Source: an uncultured Bacteroidia bacterium
Lineage (GTDB): Bacteria > Bacteroidota > Bacteroidia > Bacteroidales > UBA932
Direction of reading: 5' to 3'
DNA length: 64,000 nt
NCBI GenBank assembly: GCA_902785785.1
Contig: CADAAA010000003.1
Coordinates: 124,001-188,000 of the forward strand
The position numbers and the translations under genes were made by a program. The notes beneath the pieces were generated by a model. The model searched no databases and was not told the origin of the DNA. It was given only the letters and a program-made list of their open reading frames with translations. This document shows, one piece after another, positions 37,094 through 44,660 of the stretch (position 1 is its first letter; every line of letters starts with the position of its first letter).

Positions 37094-38281
37094 ATGGAAT
37101 ATAAAGGTAAAAAGCTTCTAGTTCAAGGCGCAAGTCGTGGCAACCTTGGACTTGTTAAAACAGCTAAAGAAAGAGGGATATATATAGTGATGACTGGGCT
37201 GGGAGGTGATTTTCCTTGCAATCCATATGCGGATAAGTTTTGCTATGCAGATATTTCTGATCCTGATGCTGTTTTAAGAGTAGCTCGAGACGAGAGGGTT
37301 GATGGCGTTATTATCTGCTGTTCTGATACTGGACTACAAGCAGTTGGACGGTGCAATGATGTGATGGGACTAGCTGGCATTACAGAACGAGCTGCAGTAG
37401 TATCTGCAAATAAGTTCTTGATGAAAGAAGCATTGATGTCAGCAGGGGTTCGCACGGCTAAATATATAAAAGTATGTCAAGCAACTGAGCTTGAAATGGC
37501 CATCAAAAATATAGGTTTTCCAATGATTGTGAAGGCCACGGATTTACAAGGTAGTCGTGGAATTAGTATTGTCCATGAGAAATCACAGTTGCTCAAGGCT
37601 TATCAGGATACAATGTCCCTCACAAAAAAGGACTATTGCATTATTGAGCAGTTTATTGAGGGGAGAGAATATGGCGCCCAAGCCTTTGTATATCACGATG
37701 AGATTTTGTTTGTTCTTCCGCACGGTGATGAAACTATTATGTGCAAGACTGCAGTCCCCGTTGGCCATTATATGCCCTACGAGATTAGCGAAGAACTTTA
37801 TGCCGACACACAAAAACAAGTCACTAATGCTATAATGGCATTGGGGATTAATAATTGTGCAGTTAATGTCGATTTGATTGAGAAAGATGGGAAGGCATAT
37901 ATAATTGAATTGACAGGCAGAGTTGGAGCGAATAGCTTGCCTGAATTAACAAGTAATTATTGGGGGATTAATTACTATGAAATGATTTTGGCCGCTTGTC
38001 TTGGCGAGAATCCGAAGGAAGTATTTAACCAACATAAAGAACCATCGACGACAATGGCTCGCATGATTAAGTCCGAGCGATCGGGAATATGCAAAAGTGT
38101 GTCATATAAAGAGGAGAATGATGTTCAGATTCACCTTTTTATTCATAAAGGCTCTGAAGTTAGAGTTTTTACAAATAGCAATGACGCCGTGGGAGAGATA
38201 ATCGTACGTGGACAGAATATGGATGCGTGTGAAAAACTACTGAATTCAGCTAGAAGTAAGGTTATTATTGAATTCGAATAA
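37094..38281 (+). CDS. ATP-grasp ligase 2
   Basis: 395 residues, ATP-grasp like gene 34444-35625 but clearly diverged. KKLLVQGASRGNLGLVKTAK, FPMIVKATDLQGSRGISIV, IIEQFIEGREYGAQAFVYHD, NCAVNVDLIEKDGKAYIIEL and GRVGANSLPEL mark the nucleotide and metal sites. The 95 bp before it hold no gene. The pair of ligases around a secreted putative amidase suggests a small modification module. Substrate unknown. Confidence 0.82.
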   Translation: MEYKGKKLLVQGASRGNLGLVKTAKERGIYIVMTGLGGDFPCNPYADKFCYADISDPDAVLRVARDERVDGVIICCSDTGLQAVGRCNDVMGLAGITERAAVVSANKFLMKEALMSAGVRTAKYIKVCQATELEMAIKNIGFPMIVKATDLQGSRGISIVHEKSQLLKAYQDTMSLTKKDYCIIEQFIEGREYGAQAFVYHDEILFVLPHGDETIMCKTAVPVGHYMPYEISEELYADTQKQVTNAIMALGINNCAVNVDLIEKDGKAYIIELTGRVGANSLPELTSNYWGINYYEMILAACLGENPKEVFNQHKEPSTTMARMIKSERSGICKSVSYKEENDVQIHLFIHKGSEVRVFTNSNDAVGEIIVRGQNMDACEKLLNSARSKVIIEFE

Positions 38282-38285
38282 TGAC

Positions 38286-39248
38286 ATGAATAGTGTATTA
38301 GTTTTATTGTCCACATATAATGGGGAAGAGTTCTTATGTGAGCAGCTAAACTCATTGTTTAAACAAGAGGGAGTATTTGTCCATGTTCTTGTTCGCGATG
38401 ATGGATCTACTGATAACACTGTCAGGATTATTCAAAGCTGGATAGATAGTGGAGAAAACATCTCTTTAATTAAAGGTGATAATCTTGGTTTTGCAATGAG
38501 CTTCATGTCTTTGGTTGGAGAGGCAGCTGAATATGCGGACCAATATGATTATTATGCATTCTGTGATCAAGATGATGTATGGCTCCCGACAAAACTATTG
38601 TCAGCAATTAAGAAACTACAGGAAAAAGGCGTGTCTGATAGACCTAATCTGTACTGGTCTAATTATACGTTAGTTGATAGGGATTTGAATCCTCTTTTCA
38701 GCTCAAAAAAAGTAAAGCAGAATACCGGCCAAAAGACAATCAAAGAGTATCAGCCTACTATGACTAAACCAACGATTCTGGTAAGATACTTTATGTTAGG
38801 TTGTACCATGGTTTTTGATAGAAACATGTTAGATTTCTTAAATAAACATAAAGCAGAAAATAAGCTTACAATGCATGACCTATGGCTTAGCCAAACCGCC
38901 ATCTTCTTCGGAAATGTTGTCTATGATAACAACTCTTATTTGCTCTATCGGCAGCATGGGAAAAATGCGGCAGGTGTGGATAGTTCTTGGAGAGGCCGTT
39001 GGAATAGGTTTAAGAAATCATTCAAAACATATGAAAGAAGACATTTTAGAGAAATCAATGCTCGGAATCTATTGAGCGCATATAAAGATGTCCTTAACGA
39101 TGATGACTATAAGCTTATAAAGAGTGTCGCTCATTATAAGGATAGCATTTCAAGTAGGATTAAATTGTTGTTTAATAGGGAAATAAGAATGGGATCGTTC
39201 ATGTCTGATTTCATGATAAAAATGAGGATTATTTTCGGGCTTCTATAG
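38286..39248 (+). CDS. Glycosyltransferase family 2
   Basis: 320 residues, GT-A fold. MNSVLVLLSTYNGEEFLCEQ, VRDDGSTDNT and the DxD-region AFCDQDDVWLPTKL are typical of GT2 rhamnosyl-type transferases (RfbF/WbbL-like). I start at the ATG after the previous stop, not at an upstream TTG. Sugar specificity cannot be read from sequence; if a rhamnosyltransferase, its donor supply is doubtful because the local rml genes are broken. Confidence 0.87.
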   Translation: MNSVLVLLSTYNGEEFLCEQLNSLFKQEGVFVHVLVRDDGSTDNTVRIIQSWIDSGENISLIKGDNLGFAMSFMSLVGEAAEYADQYDYYAFCDQDDVWLPTKLLSAIKKLQEKGVSDRPNLYWSNYTLVDRDLNPLFSSKKVKQNTGQKTIKEYQPTMTKPTILVRYFMLGCTMVFDRNMLDFLNKHKAENKLTMHDLWLSQTAIFFGNVVYDNNSYLLYRQHGKNAAGVDSSWRGRWNRFKKSFKTYERRHFREINARNLLSAYKDVLNDDDYKLIKSVAHYKDSISSRIKLLFNREIRMGSFMSDFMIKMRIIFGLL

Positions 39249-39305
39249 AAGTAATCAGAGTGATTATTCTCATAGAGGATATGGCGTAACAAATTGTTTA
39301 TTGTC

Positions 39306-40556
39306 GTGAGAGTTTTATTATTACCTGCTTATTTTTACCCTGAACATGCCGCTAGTTCGTATTTAGGTGAGAATAGATACGCTGCTTTCGCAAGTGCGGG
39401 ATTTAATAGTATTGCATACGTACCATCTCCGACGCGGGGCATCACGCCTGAAATGCGAAGAGCATACAAAAACAGGAAGTTAGAAATCATGTACGATGGC
39501 AAGATGGTAGTCCATAGATTTTCTATGTATGCTGAGGGTAATAATCCCATTTTCCGTGCTATTCGTTATATGATATGCTGGATTAAGCAGTTCAATAGGG
39601 GGCTTCTTGCAAAAGATATTGATTGTATCTATTTGGCAAGTACGCCTCCGATACAAGGAGTATTAGGGGGATGCTTAAAAAGGCTGAAGAAGGTGCCTTT
39701 TATATATAATCTTCAAGATATTTTTCCCGACTCCCTTGTAGGGACTGGCCTAGCCAAAAAGGACGGTTTTCTTTGGAAGATCGGCCGTGTGGTAGAGAAT
39801 TTCACTTATCGCAATGCGGACAAGATAATAGTCATCTCTGAGGATTTCAAAAAGAACATAATGGCAAAAGGGGTCCCAGAGGAGAAGATCGTTGTCGTCT
39901 ATAATTGGGTTGATGAGGATGCTGTAAAGGATGTTCCTCGCTCGGAGAATAAACTCTTCGACACATTTAATCTTGAACGAAGTAAGTTCTACATCACTTA
40001 TTCTGGAAACATAGGCCTCACACAGAATATGGATATGCTACTGGAAGTGATGGAAGAATTGCAAATGGAGGCACCGGATATCCAGTTGGTGCTCATTGGG
40101 GAGGGGGCATACAAAAAACAGGTGGAGAGCATCATCGAGGCAAAGAATCTTATGAATGTTACTATGTTCCCCTTTCAGCCGTATGAGGATATCAGCTATG
40201 TGTTTAGCTTAGGAGACGCGGGACTGGTGATAAGTAAGCCTGGAGTGGGGGCGAATTCTGTGCCGAGCAAAACTTGGAGTATCATGTCAGCATCACGTCC
40301 TGTGCTGGCTAACTTCGATGAAAATGAGTTAAAGGATATTGTCACTGATCACAATTGTGGAATCTTCACAAAAGCAGGGGATAAGGATGCATTCAAGGCG
40401 TCAATCCTTAAGCTATATTCTAATCCAAGCCTTTGTAGAGAGTATGGTCAGAATGGTAGACAATTCGTTATGGAAAACTTGACGAAGGAGGTCGGAACCA
40501 AGAAATATGTGGATGTGATAAAATCTTTTGAGAAAAAGGAAATAAAGAGAGTATGA
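39306..40556 (+). CDS. Glycosyltransferase family 4, WbuB-like
   Basis: About 416 residues, GT-B. VLLLPAYFYPEHAASSYLGENRY at the start; ASTPPIQGVLGG and FIYNLQDIFPDSLVGTGL are characteristic of WbuB/WcaI-type transferases for FucNAc or fucose-like sugars; the donor part has YSGNIGLTQNMDMLLEVMEE, LVLIGEGAYKKQVE and PSKTWSIMSASRPVLA. The start is taken as GTG at 39306; a TTG at 39294 is an alternative. Overlaps the DegT gene by 4. Confidence 0.85.
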   Translation: MRVLLLPAYFYPEHAASSYLGENRYAAFASAGFNSIAYVPSPTRGITPEMRRAYKNRKLEIMYDGKMVVHRFSMYAEGNNPIFRAIRYMICWIKQFNRGLLAKDIDCIYLASTPPIQGVLGGCLKRLKKVPFIYNLQDIFPDSLVGTGLAKKDGFLWKIGRVVENFTYRNADKIIVISEDFKKNIMAKGVPEEKIVVVYNWVDEDAVKDVPRSENKLFDTFNLERSKFYITYSGNIGLTQNMDMLLEVMEELQMEAPDIQLVLIGEGAYKKQVESIIEAKNLMNVTMFPFQPYEDISYVFSLGDAGLVISKPGVGANSVPSKTWSIMSASRPVLANFDENELKDIVTDHNCGIFTKAGDKDAFKASILKLYSNPSLCREYGQNGRQFVMENLTKEVGTKKYVDVIKSFEKKEIKRV

Positions 40557-41821
40557 ATTTGAAGCTTAGAAACATACCGTTCTCGCCTCCGGACATGTCG
40601 GAGGCTGAGGTTGAGCAAGTGGCCGAGGCGTTGAGGTCTGGATGGATCACGACGGGACCGAAAACCAAGGAGTTCGAGCGGCAGATTGCTGCATATTGTG
40701 GGACGGCGAAAGCTGTCTGCTTGAATTCGGCGACTGCCGCGATGGAGATGGCCTTGCGGTTGATTGGTGTCGGGCCGGATGATGAGGTTATCGTGCCGGC
40801 TTACACATATACTGCGACTGCATCGGTGACGCAGCATGTAGGATGTCGTTTGGTGATGGTTGATTCGCAGAAGGATTGCGTGGAGATGGATTATGATCGG
40901 TTGGCGGATGCGATCACGGAGCGCACGAAGGTAATATGCCCTGTGGATCTGGGAGGGATCGTTTGCGACTATGATCGCGTGTATGCCATCATAGAGGCGA
41001 AGCGAAGCTTGTTTAGACCTTCTAATGAAATACAGAAACGGATTGGGCGGATAATCGTAGCGGCGGATTGTGCTCATGCATTTGGCGCGTCAAGGCATGG
41101 TATTAAAGCTGGGGCGATCGCAGATTTTTCATCGTTTTCATTCCATGCCGTGAAGAACCTTACGACTGCGGAGGGAGGTGCTTTGACATGGAATCTCCCT
41201 TTCGGAGAAGAGCCGGTGACCATTGATCCGTGGAGTACTGTGCCTCCAATTGAGGGAGAGACATGGGATGCGTTCTTGTATAGAGTTTCGCAGCTGTACT
41301 CACTTCACGGGCAGAACAAAGACGCTCTTGCGAAGACAAAGCTCGGATCCTGGGAATACGATATCATCGGGCCTTGGTATAAATGCAATATGACTGATGT
41401 CATGGCGGGAATCGGTCTCGCGCAGCTTTCGCGTTATGCTGGAATGCTGGAGCGCAGGAGGGAGATCATCTCGTGCTATGATGCTGCTCTGGCTGAGCTG
41501 CCGGTGGCAGTCTTGAAGCACTATGGGGCAGACTTTGCTGGCAGCGGGCATCTGTATCTGACGCGGTTGCTCGGCCGCTCTGATGCTGAGAGGCGCGAGG
41601 TAATTGTTAAGATGGCCGAGCGGGGAATTGCTTGCAACGTGCATTACAAACCTCTCCCGTTGATGACCGCTTACAAGGCGCTTGGATTCGATATTGCCGA
41701 TTTCCCTAACGCTTATCATCTCTTTGAGAACGAGGTTACACTTCCACTGCATACGAGACTGACGGATGAGGATGTGGAATATGTGATTGGGAATTATGTG
41801 GAGGTGGTGAAAGAACTCTAG
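40553..41821 (+). CDS. DegT/DnrJ/EryC1-family sugar aminotransferase
   Basis: 422-residue PLP enzyme that aminates a nucleotide-linked keto sugar. RSGWITTGPKTKEFERQIA and LNSATAAMEMALRLIGVGPD, then DEVIVPAYTYTATASV, are family motifs. Lys201 in SFHAVKNLTTAEGGA binds PLP; AADCAHAFGA carries the PLP-contacting Asp. GC content rises sharply from this gene onward compared with the preceding 13 kb. The product sugar cannot be named. The next gene starts on the last base of its stop. Confidence 0.92.
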   Translation: MNLKLRNIPFSPPDMSEAEVEQVAEALRSGWITTGPKTKEFERQIAAYCGTAKAVCLNSATAAMEMALRLIGVGPDDEVIVPAYTYTATASVTQHVGCRLVMVDSQKDCVEMDYDRLADAITERTKVICPVDLGGIVCDYDRVYAIIEAKRSLFRPSNEIQKRIGRIIVAADCAHAFGASRHGIKAGAIADFSSFSFHAVKNLTTAEGGALTWNLPFGEEPVTIDPWSTVPPIEGETWDAFLYRVSQLYSLHGQNKDALAKTKLGSWEYDIIGPWYKCNMTDVMAGIGLAQLSRYAGMLERRREIISCYDAALAELPVAVLKHYGADFAGSGHLYLTRLLGRSDAERREVIVKMAERGIACNVHYKPLPLMTAYKALGFDIADFPNAYHLFENEVTLPLHTRLTDEDVEYVIGNYVEVVKEL

Positions 41822-43047
41822 TGGAAGCATTATTCAAACTTTTGCGCATCGCGCTGGGTGGTGAGACGGATCTGTCGGTGCCGGAGGGCGCGGACTGGCC
41901 TGCGCTTGTGGCCTTGGCCACGGAGCAGGGCGTCGCAGCACTCGCGCACGATGGTTTGCAGAAGTGCTACGAGGCCGATCCTCGGCTTTCGCTCCCGTTG
42001 GACCGCGAGCTCAAGGCGGTGAAGTACGATTGGTTCGGGGCCACGTTGAACGTCGAGGTCGAGTGCGACAAGCAGTGGAAGGCGGTATCGGCGCTGGGAG
42101 AGTTGTTCTCGGCGGCCGGGCTTCGCACCTTGGTGCTGAAGGGCTTTGCGCTGGGCGAATGCTATCCGGTCCCGCAGCATCGGTATTCGTGCGATTTCGA
42201 CTGTTTCCTGATGGGCGACGGGCCGGCGACGGACCGGAGCGCGTTCGAGCAGGGGAATCGCGCGATGGAGGCTGCGGGGGTGAAGGTCCGTCGATTCCAT
42301 TACAAGCATTCGTCCTTCAAGTATGAAGGTGCGAGCGTCGAAAACCATCAGTTCCTGACGGGATGGCGTGGGAGCGTGCGCTGGAAGCGCTTCGAGCTCG
42401 AGCTTGAGCGGATGCTCGAAGCCCCGGGCGCGCTGCGGCCTTTGGAGGGGTCTTCGTTGTTGGTCGGCCCTCCGTTGTTCAATGCTCTTTTCCTGACCAG
42501 GCATGCGCACCAGCACTTTCTTGTGGAAGAAGGTATCTCGCTGCGGCATGTTTGCGACTGGGCGATGTTCCTGAAGCGATACCGCCAGGAGTTTGATTGG
42601 GAAGAATTCATGTCAATATGCTCCCGTTATGGCCTTTCGCGCTTCGCGGAGTCCATGACGCGCTTGGCGGAATATGTGTGCGGCGTCCCGGCTTCCGCCG
42701 GATCCGCCCGGCAGGGAGGCGCTGGCGATCCTCGCCGCCTCACCCCTGAGGACCGCAGAATGCTTGATGACATCCTGACGATAGGCGAGCGTTCCGGCTC
42801 CGTCGGATCCGCCCGGCAGGGAGGCGATGTCGAGCCTTGCCGCCTCACCCCTGCGGACCGCAGAATGCTTGATGACATCCTGACGATAGGCGAGCGTTCC
42901 GGCTCCGTCGGAGGCCGGCTCGGCATCGCGCTGCGGATCCTCCGCTCCGGCTGGAAATTCCGCCTCTTCTCCGACGAAACCCGCCTCGGCTGCCTCCTCC
43001 GCTACGTCTGGGGCTACTTCTTCGTCAAGGACCTTAAACTATCATGA
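41821..43047 (+). CDS. Nucleotidyltransferase-fold protein (NTP_transf_5 type)
   Basis: 408 residues from a GTG that overlaps the DegT stop. AGLRTLVLKGFALGECYP, then RYSCDFDCFLM, matches the uncharacterised nucleotidyltransferase family PF14907, common in polysaccharide loci; NHQFLTGWRGSVRWKRFE and HAHQHFLVEEGISLRHVCDW agree. The C-terminal part contains a perfect-frame 35-residue duplication (starting GSARQGG, ending SGSVG) not expected in the family. Function unknown. Confidence 0.75.
   Translation: MEALFKLLRIALGGETDLSVPEGADWPALVALATEQGVAALAHDGLQKCYEADPRLSLPLDRELKAVKYDWFGATLNVEVECDKQWKAVSALGELFSAAGLRTLVLKGFALGECYPVPQHRYSCDFDCFLMGDGPATDRSAFEQGNRAMEAAGVKVRRFHYKHSSFKYEGASVENHQFLTGWRGSVRWKRFELELERMLEAPGALRPLEGSSLLVGPPLFNALFLTRHAHQHFLVEEGISLRHVCDWAMFLKRYRQEFDWEEFMSICSRYGLSRFAESMTRLAEYVCGVPASAGSARQGGAGDPRRLTPEDRRMLDDILTIGERSGSVGSARQGGDVEPCRLTPADRRMLDDILTIGERSGSVGGRLGIALRILRSGWKFRLFSDETRLGCLLRYVWGYFFVKDLKLS
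42701..42910 (+). repeat. 105-bp in-frame tandem duplication
   Basis: GATCCGCCCGGCAGGGAGGC at 42701 recurs at 42806; the two 105-bp copies differ at few sites and both contain the inverted pair GAGGCG/CGCCTC. The unit encodes 35 residues, so the frame is kept. Confidence 0.9.
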
Positions 43048-43130
43048 CGCACCGCCTCCCTCGGATTTCCGCGCCTGTGCGCGGATCATATTCTGCGGGT
43101 TCCGTCTCCCGGCCCGCCCCGGTCTTGCAG

Positions 43131-43240
43131 GCGTGCAATGTAAATGCTTGAAACTGAGTATTTTCCTTGCTTTTCCTCTTCCATTTTTGAGACAGGGATT
43201 TTGGTGATTTGATTGATTATCAGGGTTTTATATTGCACGC
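43131..43240. repeat. 110-bp element, copy 1
   Basis: Bounded by 13-bp terminal inverted repeats GCGTGCAATGTAA and TTATATTGCACGC (one mismatch). The interior contains TTTTCCTCTTCCATTTTTGA and TTGATTGATTATCA. Copies 2 and 3 are at 44365 and 48117 with the same length within one base. No ORF. The remaining DNA to 43300 includes GTAGAGTTTGATGAACAG, also shared with copy 2. Confidence 0.85.
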
Positions 43241-43300
43241 GTATGCTGGGCTTTTTCAAATTGGTTGGTAGAGTTTGATGAACAGGGGGCAGACGCATAA

Positions 43301-43333
43301 TATTAAAGAGGGCCACTCTTGCGGGTAGCCCTC
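43301..43333 (-). terminator. Minus-strand terminator after the 44-codon ORF
   Basis: Read on the minus strand, GAGGGCTAC pairs with GTGGCCCTC with a short loop and is followed by TTTAATA. It would end a transcript coming from the promoter at 43687-43694. Confidence 0.5.
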
Positions 43334-43401
43334 CGGAGCCAAGGCTCCTGCGGAGATGTCGGTGCAGCACCGGTCAGAGACCGATTGGGCCATAACTCAA
43401 G

Positions 43402-43536
43402 CTAATGCTTTCGCCAGTGGGCCTTCACGTGGACTCTTTTTCCGTTCTGAACTCTCCAGTGGGAGCGCACATAAACGGGTTTGGCATCTGTACCATGGAC
43501 AGAGATGCACATGATGAATAGGTCGTATTTTATCAT
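43402..43536 (-). CDS. Small basic protein with two VxVxxHWR motifs
   Basis: 44-codon ORF, MIKYDLFIMCISVHGTDAKP then VYVRSHWR, a short NGKR link, and VHVKAHWRKH. The repeated V-x-V-[KR]-x-H-W-R pattern is too regular for random sequence and resembles short basic repeats seen in small uncharacterised proteins. It lies between a consensus minus-strand promoter (43687) with a hairpin leader and a terminator (43301), so it can be a complete unit. It is absent from the otherwise duplicated copy near 44.5 kb. Function unknown. Confidence 0.45.
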   Translation of the reverse strand: MIKYDLFIMCISVHGTDAKPVYVRSHWRVQNGKRVHVKAHWRKH

Positions 43537-43604
43537 ATTCAAGTTTGTTTTATTAGTCGGGGACCTTCTCATTGACAAACCTGACCATCTCCGCTCTGTT
43601 ACAT

Positions 43605-43680
43605 AAAAAGAGCATCGCTCCTGGAGAGGAGACAATGCTCTAACTGATAAAATACGGCCGATTCCACGACCACAAACTTG
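43605..43680 (-). ncRNA. Candidate small RNA or leader, copy 1
   Basis: On the minus strand a TAACTTTG promoter box is followed about 80 nt later by an intrinsic terminator: GAGCAT, an inner stem AGGAG/CTCCT and ATGCTC, then CTTTTTAT. A related copy exists at 44536-44612 with the same length; its inner stem is TCCC/GGGA, a compensatory change. Shared bases include ATTTTATCA and CGTGG. It may be a free small RNA, or an attenuating leader of the 44-codon gene. Confidence 0.6.
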
Positions 43681-43686
43681 CTGGAA

Positions 43687-43694
43687 CAAAGTTA
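43687..43694 (-). promoter_or_regulatory. Minus-strand promoter -7 box TAACTTTG, copy 1
   Basis: Exact TAnnTTTG on the minus strand within the context CGTAACTTTGTTCC. At 19 nt further upstream is GTTG, one base from the TTTG -33 box. Confidence 0.6.
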
Positions 43695-43734
43695 CGAATT
43701 AGTTTTTGAAATCCAACAGATTTAGGGACTTTCG

Positions 43735-44142
43735 ATGGTAATTGATTCTCATCTTCTCGATTCTCTTTCCGCCCAGGCCAAGGCTTCGCCTCGCTTGAGG
43801 ATGAATTTCGATCTGCGGAATTCTCCCGCGGACGACTCGCAGCGGATGCTGAATGCGCTGGAGCCTGGGACGGAGTTGCCGATCCATCGGCACATGAAGT
43901 CGTCGGAGACGATTGTGATCCTGCGGGGGAGCGCGACGCAATACTTCTATGACGACGCGGGGCAGGTGACGGAGCGGGTGACGATCGCTGTCGGCGGTCC
44001 TTGCGTCGGGATGTCCGTCGAGGCCGGGCGGTGGCACCGCCTGGTGCCCCATGAGCCCGGCACCGTCATCCTCGAGTGCAAGGACGGCCCCTATGAGCCT
44101 TTTGCCCCCGCGGATATCAAGGAAAAACCCGATAATTGCTGA
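43735..44142 (+). CDS. wbuC: WbuC-family cupin metalloprotein
   Basis: 135-residue cupin. RMNFDLRNSPADDSQRMLNA, EPGTELPIHRHMKSSETIVIL, LRGSATQYFYDD and SVEAGRWHRLVPHE match the WbuC family found in O-antigen loci with FucNAc/fucose genes; the His-x-His, Glu and later His form the usual cupin metal site. Its biochemical step is unknown in the family. It is isolated from neighbours by two related segments (42962-43700 and 44308-44650), so it resembles a cassette. Confidence 0.8.
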   Translation: MVIDSHLLDSLSAQAKASPRLRMNFDLRNSPADDSQRMLNALEPGTELPIHRHMKSSETIVILRGSATQYFYDDAGQVTERVTIAVGGPCVGMSVEAGRWHRLVPHEPGTVILECKDGPYEPFAPADIKEKPDNC

Positions 44143-44307
44143 TTATCGAAGAAATACTCGATAATTACCTCTTCGCGACCGTGGTCACTAATGCGTTAAC
44201 TACTAGCACTTTATTTGGTTTTGATACCCTGATTACAGGGGAGTAGTTAAATGGTCTATCGAATTGATTGTCAGTACTTTACTTACCACGCCTCGGCTGG
44301 TGGTTAT
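44143..44307. other. Gap after wbuC with small hairpin
   Basis: ATTATCGA and TCGATAAT (about 44143-44165) can pair just after the wbuC stop, without a T tract. The rest of this AT-rich stretch shows no gene. Confidence 0.35.
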
Positions 44308-44364
44308 GCCTCTTCTCCGACAAGACCCACCTCGGCCGTCTCCCTTGGCTCTCTGTGCCTGTGT
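44308..44364 (+). pseudogene. Fragment duplicating the nucleotidyltransferase 3' end
   Basis: GCCTCTTCTCCGACAAGACC at 44308 mirrors GCCTCTTCTCCGACGAAACC at 42962 inside the NTP_transf_5 gene (RLFSDETRLG versus LFSDKTHLG). It is followed by CTCCCTTGGCTCTCTGTGCC, matching 43068 onward. It shows that the segment before the 110-bp element was duplicated around wbuC. Confidence 0.6.
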
Positions 44365-44474
44365 GCGTGCAATGTAACTATTTGAAATTGAGCATTTTCC
44401 TTACTTGTCCTCTTCCGTTTTTGAGACGGGGAATTTGACGATTTAATTGATTATCAAGGTTTTATATTGCACGC
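44365..44474. repeat. 110-bp element, copy 2
   Basis: Same terminal inverted repeats as copy 1 (GCGTGCAATGTAA and TTATATTGCACGC) and exactly 110 bp; the interior differs at scattered bases (for example CCTCTTCCGTTTTTGAGACG). GGTAGAGTTTGATGAACAG follows as in copy 1. Confidence 0.85.
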
Positions 44475-44535
44475 GATTGCTGGGCGTTTTCAAGCCGGGT
44501 GGTAGAGTTTGATGAACAGAAGACCTTTTTGATAT

Positions 44536-44612
44536 AAAAAGAGCATCGTCCCCTCACGGGAAACAATGCTCTACATGATAAAATCGACCTAGCCCACGGC
44601 CAAATAGTCTCG
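44536..44612 (-). ncRNA. Candidate small RNA, copy 2
   Basis: Minus-strand unit like 43605-43680: promoter box TATCTTTG, an approximately 76-nt transcript, and a terminator with GAGCAT/ATGCTC outer stem, TCCC/GGGA inner stem and CTTTTTAT. Here no ORF follows; the 110-bp element comes next. It is divergent from gmd. Confidence 0.6.
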
Positions 44613-44618
44613 CTGGAA

Positions 44619-44640
44619 CAAAGATAGGTCTTTATTTTTG
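44619..44640. promoter_or_regulatory. Divergent promoter boxes: small RNA copy 2 (-) and gmd (+)
   Basis: 44619-44626 read on the minus strand is TATCTTTG; 44633-44640 on the plus strand is TATTTTTG. Both match TAnnTTTG. The gmd leader would be about 14 nt. The two would compete for polymerase because they are only 6 bp apart. Confidence 0.6.
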
Positions 44641-44660
44641 AAACTCAATACAATTACATA

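Noticed and set aside
43131-43240. Insertion sequence
   Set aside because: No transposase, and no clear target duplication was seen; described as a repeat element only.
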